A DNA stretch of 17,492 nucleotides from assembly GCA_044867345.1 (NCBI GenBank), contig JBIOUU010000177.1, positions 1 to 17,492 on the forward strand, in the 5' to 3' direction. The stretch's first letter is position 1, and each line of letters starts with the position of its first letter. The stretch is from AC-69 sp044867345. Lineage in GTDB: Bacteria > Actinomycetota > UBA4738 > HRBIN12. Made by a program: the position numbers and the translations under genes. Below the pieces are notes generated by a model that worked only from the letters and a program-made list of their open reading frames with translations, was not told the DNA's origin and searched no databases. Positions 4,825-12,171 of the stretch are shown one piece after another.

Positions 4825-6069
4825 TCAGCCCTCCTTCTCCGGGAGGAACTCGAAGGCCCGCTCCCCGATCACGACCTCGTCGCCCCGCCGGGCTCCGAGG
4901 GCGGCAAGTTGTCGCTCTACCCCCTCCTTGGCCAGTCGTTTCTGGAGCTGCACCACCTTGCGGGGGTCCTCGAAGTCGGTCTCGGCGACCCACCGTTCCA
5001 CAGCCCGCCCGACCACGCGGAAGCCGGAGCCTTCCTTACGCACCTCGAACGGAGGGCGAGCCGGACGGAGCACGACGAAGGGCTGCCGCTCCTCGGCGTT
5101 GTCCCTGGAGGCCGTCTCGACCAGCTCGGCCACCCGATCGGCCAGCCGGTCGATCCCCTCCCCCGTGAGTCCCGAGACCACGACCGCGTCCCGGGCGAGC
5201 CCGCTCGCCACCGATTCTGGCTCACCCACCACGTCCGCCTTGGTCCCCACCACGATCCAGGGCCGAGCCGCGAGCCCTGGATCGTGCGCCTCGAGCTCCT
5301 TCCGCACCGTCCGGAGATCGGCGGCCGGGTCGGGGCCCGACAGGTCCACCACGAGCACGAGCGCGCGAGCCCGGTCGAGATGGCGAAGGAACCGGTGGCC
5401 CAAGCCCTTTCCCTCATGCGCTCCCTCCACCAGGCCGGGGACGTCAGCCACGATGAACCGGCGCTCCCCCTCGGCCACCCCGAGGTTGGGGTGGAGCGTG
5501 GTGAACGGATAGGGAGCGACCTTTGGCCTGGCCCCCGTGAGCCTGCCGAGCAGCGTGGACTTCCCCGCGTTCGGCAGGCCCACCAGGCCGAGATCGGCGA
5601 CGACCCGAAGCTCCAGGGACAGCCGCCGCTCCTCACCCGGCTCCCCCGCCTCAGCGGTGCGAGGCACGCGATTGCGACTGGACGCGAGCGACGCGTTGCC
5701 ACGGCCTCCCCGGCCTCCGCGCGCCACCACGGACCGGGACCCCTCGCCGACGAGGTCGGCCATCAGTCCGGCGTCGTCGAAGACCATCGTCCCCTCCGGG
5801 ACCTGGATCACGAGGTCCGCGCCGCTCGCACCGGTGCGCCGGCTCGCCCCGCCCGGCTTCCCGTCATCGGCACGACGGTGCGGCCGGTCGACCATGGCCG
5901 AGAGATCGCGGACGCCAGAGGAGGCCTCGAACACGACGTCCCCGCCTCGGCCACCGTCGCCACCTTCGGGTCCACCGCGCGGCTTGAACGGCTCGCGCAG
6001 CATCGCCGCCGAGCCGTGTCCTCCCCGCCCGGCGCGAACCGAGACCGTCACCTCGTCAACGAAGGCCAT
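4825..6069 (-). CDS. obgE: GTPase ObgE/CgtA
   Basis: ObgE is an essential GTPase in 50S subunit assembly and stress control. The 414-residue protein shows the Gly-rich Obg domain (1-158, with G-G-P-E-G-G-D-G-G-R-G-G at 32-43). The G domain follows: G1 G-L-P-N-A-G-K-S-T at 164-172, switch P-F-T-T at 188-191, G3 D-V-P-G at 209-212, G4 T-K-A-D at 276-279 (Thr in place of the common Asn), and S-G at 299-300. An OCT-type C-terminal domain spans about 336-412. ATG 6069 begins the conserved M-A-F-V-D-E-V-T. It heads the DinB-nadD-LCP-rsfS-tRNA series and is divergent from the PH-like gene with 47 bp between starts. It is separated from rpmA, its usual partner. Confidence 0.97.
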   Translation of the reverse strand: MAFVDEVTVSVRAGRGGHGSAAMLREPFKPRGGPEGGDGGRGGDVVFEASSGVRDLSAMVDRPHRRADDGKPGGASRRTGASGADLVIQVPEGTMVFDDAGLMADLVGEGSRSVVARGGRGGRGNASLASSRNRVPRTAEAGEPGEERRLSLELRVVADLGLVGLPNAGKSTLLGRLTGARPKVAPYPFTTLHPNLGVAEGERRFIVADVPGLVEGAHEGKGLGHRFLRHLDRARALVLVVDLSGPDPAADLRTVRKELEAHDPGLAARPWIVVGTKADVVGEPESVASGLARDAVVVSGLTGEGIDRLADRVAELVETASRDNAEERQPFVVLRPARPPFEVRKEGSGFRVVGRAVERWVAETDFEDPRKVVQLQKRLAKEGVERQLAALGARRGDEVVIGERAFEFLPEKEG

Positions 6070-6116
6070 GGAGAGATTGTGGTCGAAAGGCGCTCGTACG
6101 AGGAAGATGGGTCGCG

Positions 6117-6548
6117 ATGTCCGAGGTCGTCACGGTGTGGATGGTCGAGCTCTCACCGGGCCTGGCCGCCCAGGAGCGGAGAGGCACCCTGAGCCTGCAG
6201 CCGGACGCCATCGCCTTCGTCGCATCCGACGGCTCCGAAGACCTGCGCATCCCGCTCACCCGGGTTCGAAAGGCCCGGCGGCTTCGCGGCTCGCCGGTGC
6301 TCGTCGTGGCCCACGATGCCGGCGGGCGATCCGTTCGGACCGCCTTCTACTTCGCGCAGCCGCCGCCGCTCGAGGACTTTCGGGGGGAGGGAACCGAGCG
6401 ACCCGCGCCGCTCGGCTTCCGCAAGAGCTCCAGGAGACGGGCCAGGCGACAGAACATCGGCTATCTCGGCACCTGGAACCGGCAGCTCAAGGCCGACATC
6501 GAGGAGTGGGAACACGCGATCCGGGATGCCGTACGTGATCGGAGCTGA
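6117..6548 (+). CDS. Small PH-like domain protein
   Basis: The 143-residue protein has an N-terminal beta-rich half (about 5-80) resembling bacterial PH/GRAM-like domains: a G-T-L-S-L-Q-P-D-A-I-A-F strand pair, then I-P-L-T-R-V-R-K-A-R-R-L-R-G, then a V-L-V-V-A-H strand. A basic linker (R-K-S-S-R-R-R-A-R-R) and a C-terminal helix with several Trp follow. There is no signal peptide or membrane segment. The fold call is by pattern, and a precise function is unknown. It is the only plus-strand gene between rsfS and the RNase E/G leader. Its stop is 6 bp from the converging rpmA stop, and its start is 47 bp from the diverging obgE start, so it splits the ribosomal/Obg block. A GAGGAAG lies about 11 bases before the ATG. 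Confidence 0.75.
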   Translation: MSEVVTVWMVELSPGLAAQERRGTLSLQPDAIAFVASDGSEDLRIPLTRVRKARRLRGSPVLVVAHDAGGRSVRTAFYFAQPPPLEDFRGEGTERPAPLGFRKSSRRRARRQNIGYLGTWNRQLKADIEEWEHAIRDAVRDRS

Positions 6549-6554
6549 TGCGAG

Positions 6555-6806
6555 CTACCTGGGCTCGACGGAGGCCACCCGGCGGCCTCGGGAGGAGCGG
6601 TACCGGACGATCCCCGGGACCAGGGCGAACAGCGAGTCGTCCCCGCCCTTCCCCACGCCGGCGCCCGGATGGATCCTCGTCCCCCGCTGGCGCACGATGA
6701 TGGAGCCGGCGTTCACTTCCTGACCGCCGAAGGCCTTCACCCCGAGCCGCTTGGACGCGGAGTCGCGCCCGTTCTTGGTCGATCCGCCGCCCTTCTTGTG
6801 TGCCAT
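6555..6806 (-). CDS. rpmA: 50S ribosomal protein L27
   Basis: The 83-residue protein has the unmistakable L27 N-terminus (M-A-H-K-K-G-G-G-S-T-K-N-G-R-D-S). The conserved I-I-V-R-Q-R-G-T-x-x-H-P-G and G-K-G-G-D-D-S-L-F-A-L follow. L27 sits beside the peptidyl-transferase centre of the large subunit. The N-terminus starts directly at the mature sequence, without the cleaved leader found in Firmicutes. It is 28 bp downstream of rplU and in the same operon. It converges on the PH-like gene with only 6 bp between stop codons, and I see no terminator hairpin in that gap. Confidence 0.97.
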   Translation of the reverse strand: MAHKKGGGSTKNGRDSASKRLGVKAFGGQEVNAGSIIVRQRGTRIHPGAGVGKGGDDSLFALVPGIVRYRSSRGRRVASVEPR

Positions 6807-6834
6807 GGTGCGACCGAGCGTACCAGAGGCCTCG

Positions 6835-7266
6835 TTACTCCCCGGCTTCTTCCGCCGCCTCGTCCTGCCCTTCCGCCGTCCCCTTCGGAGCGGCCTTCTT
6901 GGCAGCGGCCTTGGCCGGCGCCTTGGCGGAGGGCTTTCTCGCCGCCGGCTTCTTCTCGCCGGCCATGCTCACGTCCGAGATCTCGAGGAGGGTCATCAGC
7001 TGACGGTGGCCCTGGCGCCGCGAGTACCCCGTCTTGTTCTTGTACTTCATCACCCGGACCTTGTCGCCCTTCTGCTCGCCGACCGGCTTGGCCGTGACCA
7101 CGGCTCCCTCGGCCTGCTTGCCGAAGTGCGTCTTGCCGTCGTCGTCCACCACCAGCAGGGGATGGAACGTCACGGTGTCGCCCAGGCCGTGCATGTATTC
7201 GACCTCGATCACGTCGCCGGGCTTGACCCGGTGCTGCTTGCCACCCGTCTTGATGACGGCGTACAT
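6835..7266 (-). CDS. rplU: 50S ribosomal protein L21 with extended Lys/Ala-rich tail
   Basis: The L21 core fills residues 1 to about 102, starting M-Y-A-V-I-K-T-G-G-K-Q-H-R-V, with the conserved K-Y-K-N-K-T-G-Y-S-R-R-Q-G-H-R-Q near 85-99. L21 binds 23S rRNA next to L20. About 40 extra residues follow, a repetitive Lys/Ala/Pro stretch and then an acidic end (D-E-A-A-E-E-A-G-E), against a usual total of just over 100. The ATG at 7266 has AGGAGGAAG just upstream and decides the start. Only 11 bp separate it from the RNase E/G stop, so the two are probably co-transcribed. rpmA follows after 28 bp. Confidence 0.96.
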   Translation of the reverse strand: MYAVIKTGGKQHRVKPGDVIEVEYMHGLGDTVTFHPLLVVDDDGKTHFGKQAEGAVVTAKPVGEQKGDKVRVMKYKNKTGYSRRQGHRQLMTLLEISDVSMAGEKKPAARKPSAKAPAKAAAKKAAPKGTAEGQDEAAEEAGE

Positions 7267-7277
7267 CGGCTTCCTCC

Positions 7278-9335
7278 TCAGGCTTCGTAGGTCACGATCA
7301 GGCCCCGCCCCTCGCACGTCGGGCAGGTCTCGGAGAACGATTCCAAGAGTCCACCAGAAACGCGCTTGCGAGTCACCTCGAGCAGCCCGAGGGGGCTGAT
7401 GTCGAAGATCTGGGACCGCGTCTTGTCCTTGGCCATCTCCTCGCGCAGGGCGTCGACGACCTTCCGCTTGTTCTGCTCGAGGAGCATGTCGATGAAGTCG
7501 ATGATGATCATCCCGCCGATGTCCCGGAGGCGAAGCTGCCGGGCCACCTCACGGGCCGCCTCGACGTTGGTGTTGACCACGGTCTCCTCGAGGTTCGTCT
7601 TGCCCACCGACTTGCCCGTGTTCACGTCGATGACGGTCATCGCCTCGGTCCGGTCGATGACGATGTAGCCGCCGGAGGGCAGCCACACCTTGCGGTCCAG
7701 GCCCTTGTGGATCTGCTCGACGACGTGGAACTCCTCGAAGACCGGCAGCTTGCCTTCGTGCAGCCGGACCTTCGGCAGGAGGTCGGGGGCGATCCCGGCC
7801 AGGTAGTCGGTGACCAGCTCGTACACCCGGGGGGAATCGGTGACGAGCTCGCGGAACTCCTCGTCGGTGAACAGGTCGCGCACGGACCGAACCGTGAGCT
7901 CGGGCTCCTCGTACAGCATCGCGGGCGCCTTGGCCCGCTTGGCCTTCTTCTCGATGGCCTTCCATTCCTCGAGGAGGCGAGCCAGGTCGGCCGCCAGTGC
8001 ATCCTCGTCGGCGTCCTCGGCGGCAGTCCGGATGATGACGCCATGGCCCTCGGGCCGGATCGTACGGAGGATCTGCTTGAGGCGCCTGCGCTCCTCGTCG
8101 GGGAGGCGACGACTGATGCCCGTGATGTCGGAGTTCGGCACCAGCACCAGGTACCGGCCGGGCATGCTGATCTGGGCGGTGAGCCGGGCGCCCTTGCCGC
8201 CGATCGGATCCTTCGTCACCTGCACCAGGACGGACTGGCCACTCTTCAGGACGTGTTCGATCCGGGGGGCCGCGCCCTCCAGGTCCTCCGGCGAGTAGTT
8301 CACCTCGCCGGCATACAGCACGGCGTTCCTGCCCTTGCCGACGTCGATGAAGGCCGCCTCCATCCCGGGGAGCACGTTCTGGACCCTGCCCAGGTACACG
8401 TTGCCGACCATCGATCTCGCGCCCGCCCGCGTGACGTAGTGCTGGACGAGCTCACGGCCCTCCAGGATGGCGATCTGGTCGCGCTCGCCGTGCTCGGTGA
8501 TCACCATCAGCTTGTCGGTGACCCTCGGCGCGGCGATCGTGGGCTCCCGACGCCTCCGGCCGACTGCCTGTCGCCCCCGGCGAAGGCGGGTGGGTCCGGC
8601 CACGACCGTGTCGGTCGGTTCGACCGCCTTGCGTCGCGCCCTTCGCCCCCGCGGCCTGGACGGCTCGGGCGCGGGCTCCGCCGCAGTGGCGGCGTCGGCC
8701 TTCGAATCCTTCGCCCGGGCCTTCGTGCCGGCCTTGGATCGAGCCGACCCGGCACGCCGAGTCCTTCTCCGGGCGGGTTCGACCGCAGGCTGTTCCCCGT
8801 CTTCACCCACGGAGCGCGCGTCGGCCGAATCGGCGACGTCGGACCCTTCCGCCCCCGGCGCCCCTTCGGTCGAGCCGGGGAGCGCGGCCTTGCGGCGGCG
8901 GCGACGCCGCCGGCGCTTCGCCGACGGGCTCTCGCCGGTCCTCGCGCCTTCCGACTCCTCGGTCCCTTCTGGCTCTGCAATCGAGTCCGCCTCACCCACC
9001 GGCGGCGACTCCGGCTGGGTGTCTCCGACAGGCGCGGCGGTCCCCGGTCGCCGCCGACCTCGCCCACCGCGGTGACGACGCCGACGTACGGCCGTCGTGC
9101 CCGCCTCCCCATCGGTCGAGGGGGTTCCGTCGACCGGTTCGGGGGCCTTGGCCTCCTCCGCGCCCGCCCCGGTGGTCTCCGACGAGGTCGCTTCGCCGGC
9201 GCGACCGGTGGTCCCGGCCTGTCCCCGTCCACGGTTGCTGCGGCGCCGCCGGCGTGGGCGGGGCCTCGCACCGACCTCGTCCTCTGATCCCGGCGTCACG
9301 TCGGGGGCCTGGAGCGACTCTGTGTGCTCCGTCAT
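7278..9335 (-). CDS. rng: Ribonuclease E/G family endoribonuclease
   Basis: The 685-residue protein cuts single-stranded RNA in mRNA decay and rRNA/tRNA maturation. Residues 1 to about 270 are disordered, with Arg tracts (for example 140-148) between acidic Pro/Ser/Glu stretches. The catalytic half follows: an S1 RNA-binding region (about 309-395), and the metal-binding aspartates D570 (V-I-D-V-N-T-G) and D613 (I-I-D-F-I-D-M). The zinc-link C-P-T-C is at 671-674. The 43- and 101-residue spacings between these motifs match E. coli RNase E (D303, D346, C404). The protein ends shortly after the zinc link, so there is no C-terminal degradosome scaffold. The ATG at 9335 follows AAGGAG, and the frame further upstream does not look coding. 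rne is an equally fair symbol. Confidence 0.93.
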   Translation of the reverse strand: MTEHTESLQAPDVTPGSEDEVGARPRPRRRRRSNRGRGQAGTTGRAGEATSSETTGAGAEEAKAPEPVDGTPSTDGEAGTTAVRRRRHRGGRGRRRPGTAAPVGDTQPESPPVGEADSIAEPEGTEESEGARTGESPSAKRRRRRRRRKAALPGSTEGAPGAEGSDVADSADARSVGEDGEQPAVEPARRRTRRAGSARSKAGTKARAKDSKADAATAAEPAPEPSRPRGRRARRKAVEPTDTVVAGPTRLRRGRQAVGRRRREPTIAAPRVTDKLMVITEHGERDQIAILEGRELVQHYVTRAGARSMVGNVYLGRVQNVLPGMEAAFIDVGKGRNAVLYAGEVNYSPEDLEGAAPRIEHVLKSGQSVLVQVTKDPIGGKGARLTAQISMPGRYLVLVPNSDITGISRRLPDEERRRLKQILRTIRPEGHGVIIRTAAEDADEDALAADLARLLEEWKAIEKKAKRAKAPAMLYEEPELTVRSVRDLFTDEEFRELVTDSPRVYELVTDYLAGIAPDLLPKVRLHEGKLPVFEEFHVVEQIHKGLDRKVWLPSGGYIVIDRTEAMTVIDVNTGKSVGKTNLEETVVNTNVEAAREVARQLRLRDIGGMIIIDFIDMLLEQNKRKVVDALREEMAKDKTRSQIFDISPLGLLEVTRKRVSGGLLESFSETCPTCEGRGLIVTYEA

Positions 9336-9490
9336 CTGTTCCGACTCCTTCCCACTCGCTCGAGTGCGCGGGAGTGCCGGAGGACAGGGATGGGTAGGGG
9401 TCGAGAACGCGGAATTTCCCGCCCCCGCTCGAGGGTGATGGCTCGGGTGGTCCGTGGAGCGCGACCACGCTCGGATGGCTGTGAGCCACT

Positions 9491-9508
9491 CGGCGCAGCG
9501 AAGCGCCG
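9491..9508 (-). promoter_or_regulatory. Hairpin in the RNase E/G leader
   Basis: CGGCGC and GCGCCG form a perfect 6-bp stem around a 6-base loop, about 155 bases upstream of the RNase E/G ATG. If the transcript starts in the AT-rich pocket near 9655-9675, this would be a 5'-UTR stem. E. coli RNase E regulates itself through its 5'-UTR, so a similar role is conceivable, but nothing here shows it. Confidence 0.3.
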
Positions 9509-9565
9509 CTCGTCCTGCAACCTGTACGCCCTGTTCCGGCACCGGCCGCCCCGGCCGCGGCCCTG

Positions 9566-9579
9566 CGGGCGATCGCCCG
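9566..9579. repeat. 14-bp perfect palindrome
   Basis: CGGGCGATCGCCCG is its own reverse complement. It may be a protein-binding site or chance in GC-rich DNA, since the GCGATCGC core is common in GC-rich genomes. Confidence 0.3.
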
Positions 9580-9790
9580 GAGCCGGCGGGGTCTGGCCCG
9601 CGCCACCTCTGTCTCGCCCGGGGCCCGAAGCCCGCGGCCCCGGTCCGGCGAGGAAAACCTAGATAGAGGATAGCAACCCACCGGCCGGTTCCCGGTAGGC
9701 GGCAGATCGCCTGGTCGGTGGGCTAGGCCGATGTGGCTAGCTCGCTGTCGGCTCGACGTCGACCAGGAAAGGGGAAGCCGTCCGATTACC

Positions 9791-9812
9791 TGTCGGCCCC
9801 CCGTGGCCGACA
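9791..9812 (+). promoter_or_regulatory. Inverted repeat just upstream of the receiver-kinase start codon
   Basis: TGTCGGCC and GGCCGACA form a perfect 8-bp inverted repeat around a 6-base loop. The repeat ends eight bases before the ATG at 9821 and occupies the place where a ribosome-binding site would be. It may be an RNA hairpin controlling translation or a DNA operator for autoregulation. No clear Shine-Dalgarno is visible before this ATG. Confidence 0.45.
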
Positions 9813-9820
9813 CTTCCCTC

Positions 9821-11002
9821 ATGGGCCCGCACGACCACGGCGGTGGCGTCTCCACTCAGACGACTCCCACCCCCGGCCGTCGGGTGCGGGTCGTCGTGGT
9901 GGACGACAACGCCGGCTTCCGGGAGTCGCTGCTCGCCCTGCTCGACGCCGGCGACCTCGACGTGGTGGGCGAGGCCCGGTCCGGCCCCGAAGCGCTGGAG
10001 CTCGTGCCGGTGGTCGATCCCGACGTCGTCCTGATGGACGTGCGCATGCCGGACATGGACGGGATCCAGACCACCCGGCGGCTGAAGCAGCTGCATCCGT
10101 CCCTCGGCATCGTCGCGCTGTCCGGACACGAGGACCAGGACATCGTCCGAGAGATGCTCGTGGCCGGCGCGTCGGGGTACGTGCTGAAGGACTCCGATGG
10201 CGACGAGATCCTGAGCGCCGTCCTGCACGCCGCCCTGGGGGGCGGCGTCCTCTCGCCCGAGGTCACCCCCAGGGTCATCGGGGAGCTCACCGAGGCCCTC
10301 GAGCGGGAGCGCCGCCGTTCCAGGGAGCTCGAGGAGGCCCAAGCGGCGCTGGTCGAGCGGGCCGCGCGACGGCACGAGCTGGTGGCGCGGCTCTCTCACG
10401 AGCTCCGCACACCGGTCACGGTGATCCTGGGCATGGCCCAGACCCTGGCCAAGGCCGACGACACGTTCCCCCAACGCCAGGAGCTCCTGGACCGGATCGT
10501 CGAGCGCTCGGAGGCCCTCACCCGGCTGGTGGAACGGTTCGAGCTCGCGATCGACGCCGGGATGGCGGAGAAGGTGGACGTGGCGGCCCTGGCTCAGGAG
10601 GTGGCCTCGCCCCATCCCCGGGTCCGGGTCATGGCCACGGGTGGCCCGTTCGCCGCGACGCTCAGCCCCGTCGTTGGGCGGAGGATCCTCGGGGAGCTCG
10701 TGGCGAACGCGCTCGAGTTCTCACCACCCGACGCGGCGGTGACCGTCCAGGTAGCCCGGGGCCAGGCGGGGATCGAGGTCCGCGTCATGGATTCGGGACC
10801 CGGGATCGAGGCCGACGACCGCGAGCGGATCTTCGGCTTCCTCGAGCAGGTCGAGGATCTGAACGTGCGGGTCCATCAGGGTCTGGGCTTCGGCTTGTCG
10901 CTCGCCCGCGGGGCGGCCCGTTCGATGGGCGGTGACGTGGTCCTCGAATCCTCCGGGCCGGAGGGATCCACGTTCCGGTGGACCATCGCCATCGAGGAGT
11001 GA
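9821..11002 (+). CDS. Receiver domain fused to a soluble histidine kinase
   Basis: The 393-residue cytosolic protein has a NarL-like receiver at about 20-145: acidic pair D28-D29, phosphoacceptor D73 in L-M-D-V-R-M-P-D-M-D-G, and K123. A coiled linker rich in Glu/Arg (155-185) leads to a HisKA helix with H193 (L-S-H-E-L-R-T-P). The ATPase domain has N-box N296, G1 D-S-G-P-G at 324-328 and G2 G-L-G-F-G-L-S at 354-360. It has no DNA-binding domain, sensor domain or membrane segment. It could relay or tune phosphoryl transfer, with its receiver gating the kinase. The start at ATG 9821 is inferred: upstream starts (ATG 9731, GTG 9803) would add a non-conserved leader and run through the inverted repeat. 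It is isolated, converging on rodA. Confidence 0.88.
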   Translation: MGPHDHGGGVSTQTTPTPGRRVRVVVVDDNAGFRESLLALLDAGDLDVVGEARSGPEALELVPVVDPDVVLMDVRMPDMDGIQTTRRLKQLHPSLGIVALSGHEDQDIVREMLVAGASGYVLKDSDGDEILSAVLHAALGGGVLSPEVTPRVIGELTEALERERRRSRELEEAQAALVERAARRHELVARLSHELRTPVTVILGMAQTLAKADDTFPQRQELLDRIVERSEALTRLVERFELAIDAGMAEKVDVAALAQEVASPHPRVRVMATGGPFAATLSPVVGRRILGELVANALEFSPPDAAVTVQVARGQAGIEVRVMDSGPGIEADDRERIFGFLEQVEDLNVRVHQGLGFGLSLARGAARSMGGDVVLESSGPEGSTFRWTIAIEE

Positions 11003-11031
11003 GGCGACGGGTCGTCCCAACGCACCGGGGG

Positions 11032-12171
11032 CTACACGAGGCGACGCATGTGGACGTTCAGCAGCAGCCCCACGGCCGCGCAGTTCGTCAGGAACGAGCT
11101 CCCGCCGTAGGAGACGAACGGGAGCGGGATCCCAGTGATCGGCATGATCCCGAGCGTCATCCCCACGTTCACGAACACCTGGATGGCGAGCATCGATGCG
11201 ATGCCCGCCGCGAGATACGTTCCGAAGGGGTCCTTCGCTAACAGCGCGATCCTGACCGCTCGCCAGATGAGGAGGGCGAACAACATCAGCACGAAGATGG
11301 CCCCAACGAAGCCGAACTCCTCACCGATCACGGTGAAGATGAAGTCGGTGTGCTGCTCCGGCACGAAGTCCAGGTTCGTCTGCGTTCCCTGCAGGTAGCC
11401 TCGGCCGAGCAGCCCGCCCGAGCCGATCGCGATCTCCGCCTGGGTCCGGTTGTAGTCCGATCGCTGCGGGTCGTTCTGGGGGTCGAAGAACGCGGTTAGC
11501 CGGGCGATCTGATAGTCCTTCACCAGCCCGAGTTGGAGCGCTCCGAAGATCAGCACGATGGCCGTGAGCGCAAGCACTCCCAGGTGCCGGGCCCCGGCCC
11601 CCGCCACGACCAGGATCCCCACGAGGATGGCCACGAGCACGATCGACGTCCCGAGGTCGGGCTGGAGGAACACCAGGAGCCCCGGGACGGCGGCGATCGC
11701 GGTCGCTCGGTACAGGGCCTGCAGCGACAGGTCGCTCGACCGAAGCTGCGACAAGAAGGCGGCAAGCATGGCGACCACCGCCAGCTTGGCAAGCTCGGAG
11801 GGCGCGAGCTGGAATCCGAACAGCTGGAACCACCGCTGGGACCCGCGGATGGTCGTGCCGAGCGGCGTTCGGACCAGGACCAGCAGGGCGAGGCTCGCCA
11901 CGTAGATGATGCCGGCGTAGACCTTGACGAACCGGTAGTCGAAGCTCGCGGCCACCAGGATGACCACCACGCCGAGCGTGACGAAGGTCAGCTGCTTCTT
12001 CAGGTAGAACCCCGGGTCGATCCGCTGGGCCACGAGCGATGCGTGGGTCGCGGAGTAGATCGTCACCAGGCCCACGATCCCCAGGGCGAGCACGGAGACC
12101 AGCAGGACGGGGTCGAGGTGCCGGAGCGGCCTGCGTTCCGACACGTACAGCTTGGTCGCGACGACGTCCAT
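11032..12171 (-). CDS. rodA: Peptidoglycan glycosyltransferase RodA (SEDS family)
   Basis: RodA polymerises glycan strands from lipid II in the elongation machinery, working with PBP2. The 379-residue protein has about ten hydrophobic segments. Its SEDS signatures include G-S-Q-R-W at 110-114 with P-S-E-L-A-K-L at 124-130, Q-P-D-L-G-T-S at 170-176, P-E-Q-H-T-D-F-I-F at 271-279, and P-F-V-S-Y-G-G-S-S at 351-359. D276, in the H-T-D-F motif, aligns with the catalytically important Asp of RodA. The ATG shares its A with the TGA of mrdA (TGATG), so translation is coupled, and this decides the start. The mre/mrdA context favours RodA over the related FtsW. It is the last gene of the operon. Confidence 0.95.
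   Translation of the reverse strand: MDVVATKLYVSERRPLRHLDPVLLVSVLALGIVGLVTIYSATHASLVAQRIDPGFYLKKQLTFVTLGVVVILVAASFDYRFVKVYAGIIYVASLALLVLVRTPLGTTIRGSQRWFQLFGFQLAPSELAKLAVVAMLAAFLSQLRSSDLSLQALYRATAIAAVPGLLVFLQPDLGTSIVLVAILVGILVVAGAGARHLGVLALTAIVLIFGALQLGLVKDYQIARLTAFFDPQNDPQRSDYNRTQAEIAIGSGGLLGRGYLQGTQTNLDFVPEQHTDFIFTVIGEEFGFVGAIFVLMLFALLIWRAVRIALLAKDPFGTYLAAGIASMLAIQVFVNVGMTLGIMPITGIPLPFVSYGGSSFLTNCAAVGLLLNVHMRRLV

Larger units (their letters stand above)
9336..9820. other. Divergent intergenic region between RNase E/G and the receiver-kinase gene
   Basis: These 485 bases are without a convincing gene, although open frames cross parts of them. They contain a hairpin at 9491-9508, a 14-bp palindrome at 9566-9579, an AT-rich pocket at 9655-9675 (AAAACCTAGATAGAGGATAG) that is the best place for promoters, and an inverted repeat at 9791-9812. 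Promoters for both flanking genes must lie here, but I could not assign a well-spaced -35/-10 pair on either strand. Confidence 0.5.

Noticed and set aside
4909..6192. Long plus-strand frame opposite obgE
   Set aside because: Shadow of obgE, with no domain-like pattern and no ribosome-binding site.
7707..9287. 526-codon plus-strand frame opposite RNase E/G
   Set aside because: Shadow frame. The minus strand carries all RNase E/G motifs with correct spacing.
9336..9542. Upstream extension of RNase E/G to a start at 9542
   Set aside because: The added residues are not protein-like, and the ATG at 9335 has a Shine-Dalgarno at good spacing.
11003..11031. Terminator between the receiver-kinase gene and rodA
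   Set aside because: Only a 3-4-bp stem around GGGTCGTCCC with no T-run. It is too weak to call a terminator for the two converging genes.
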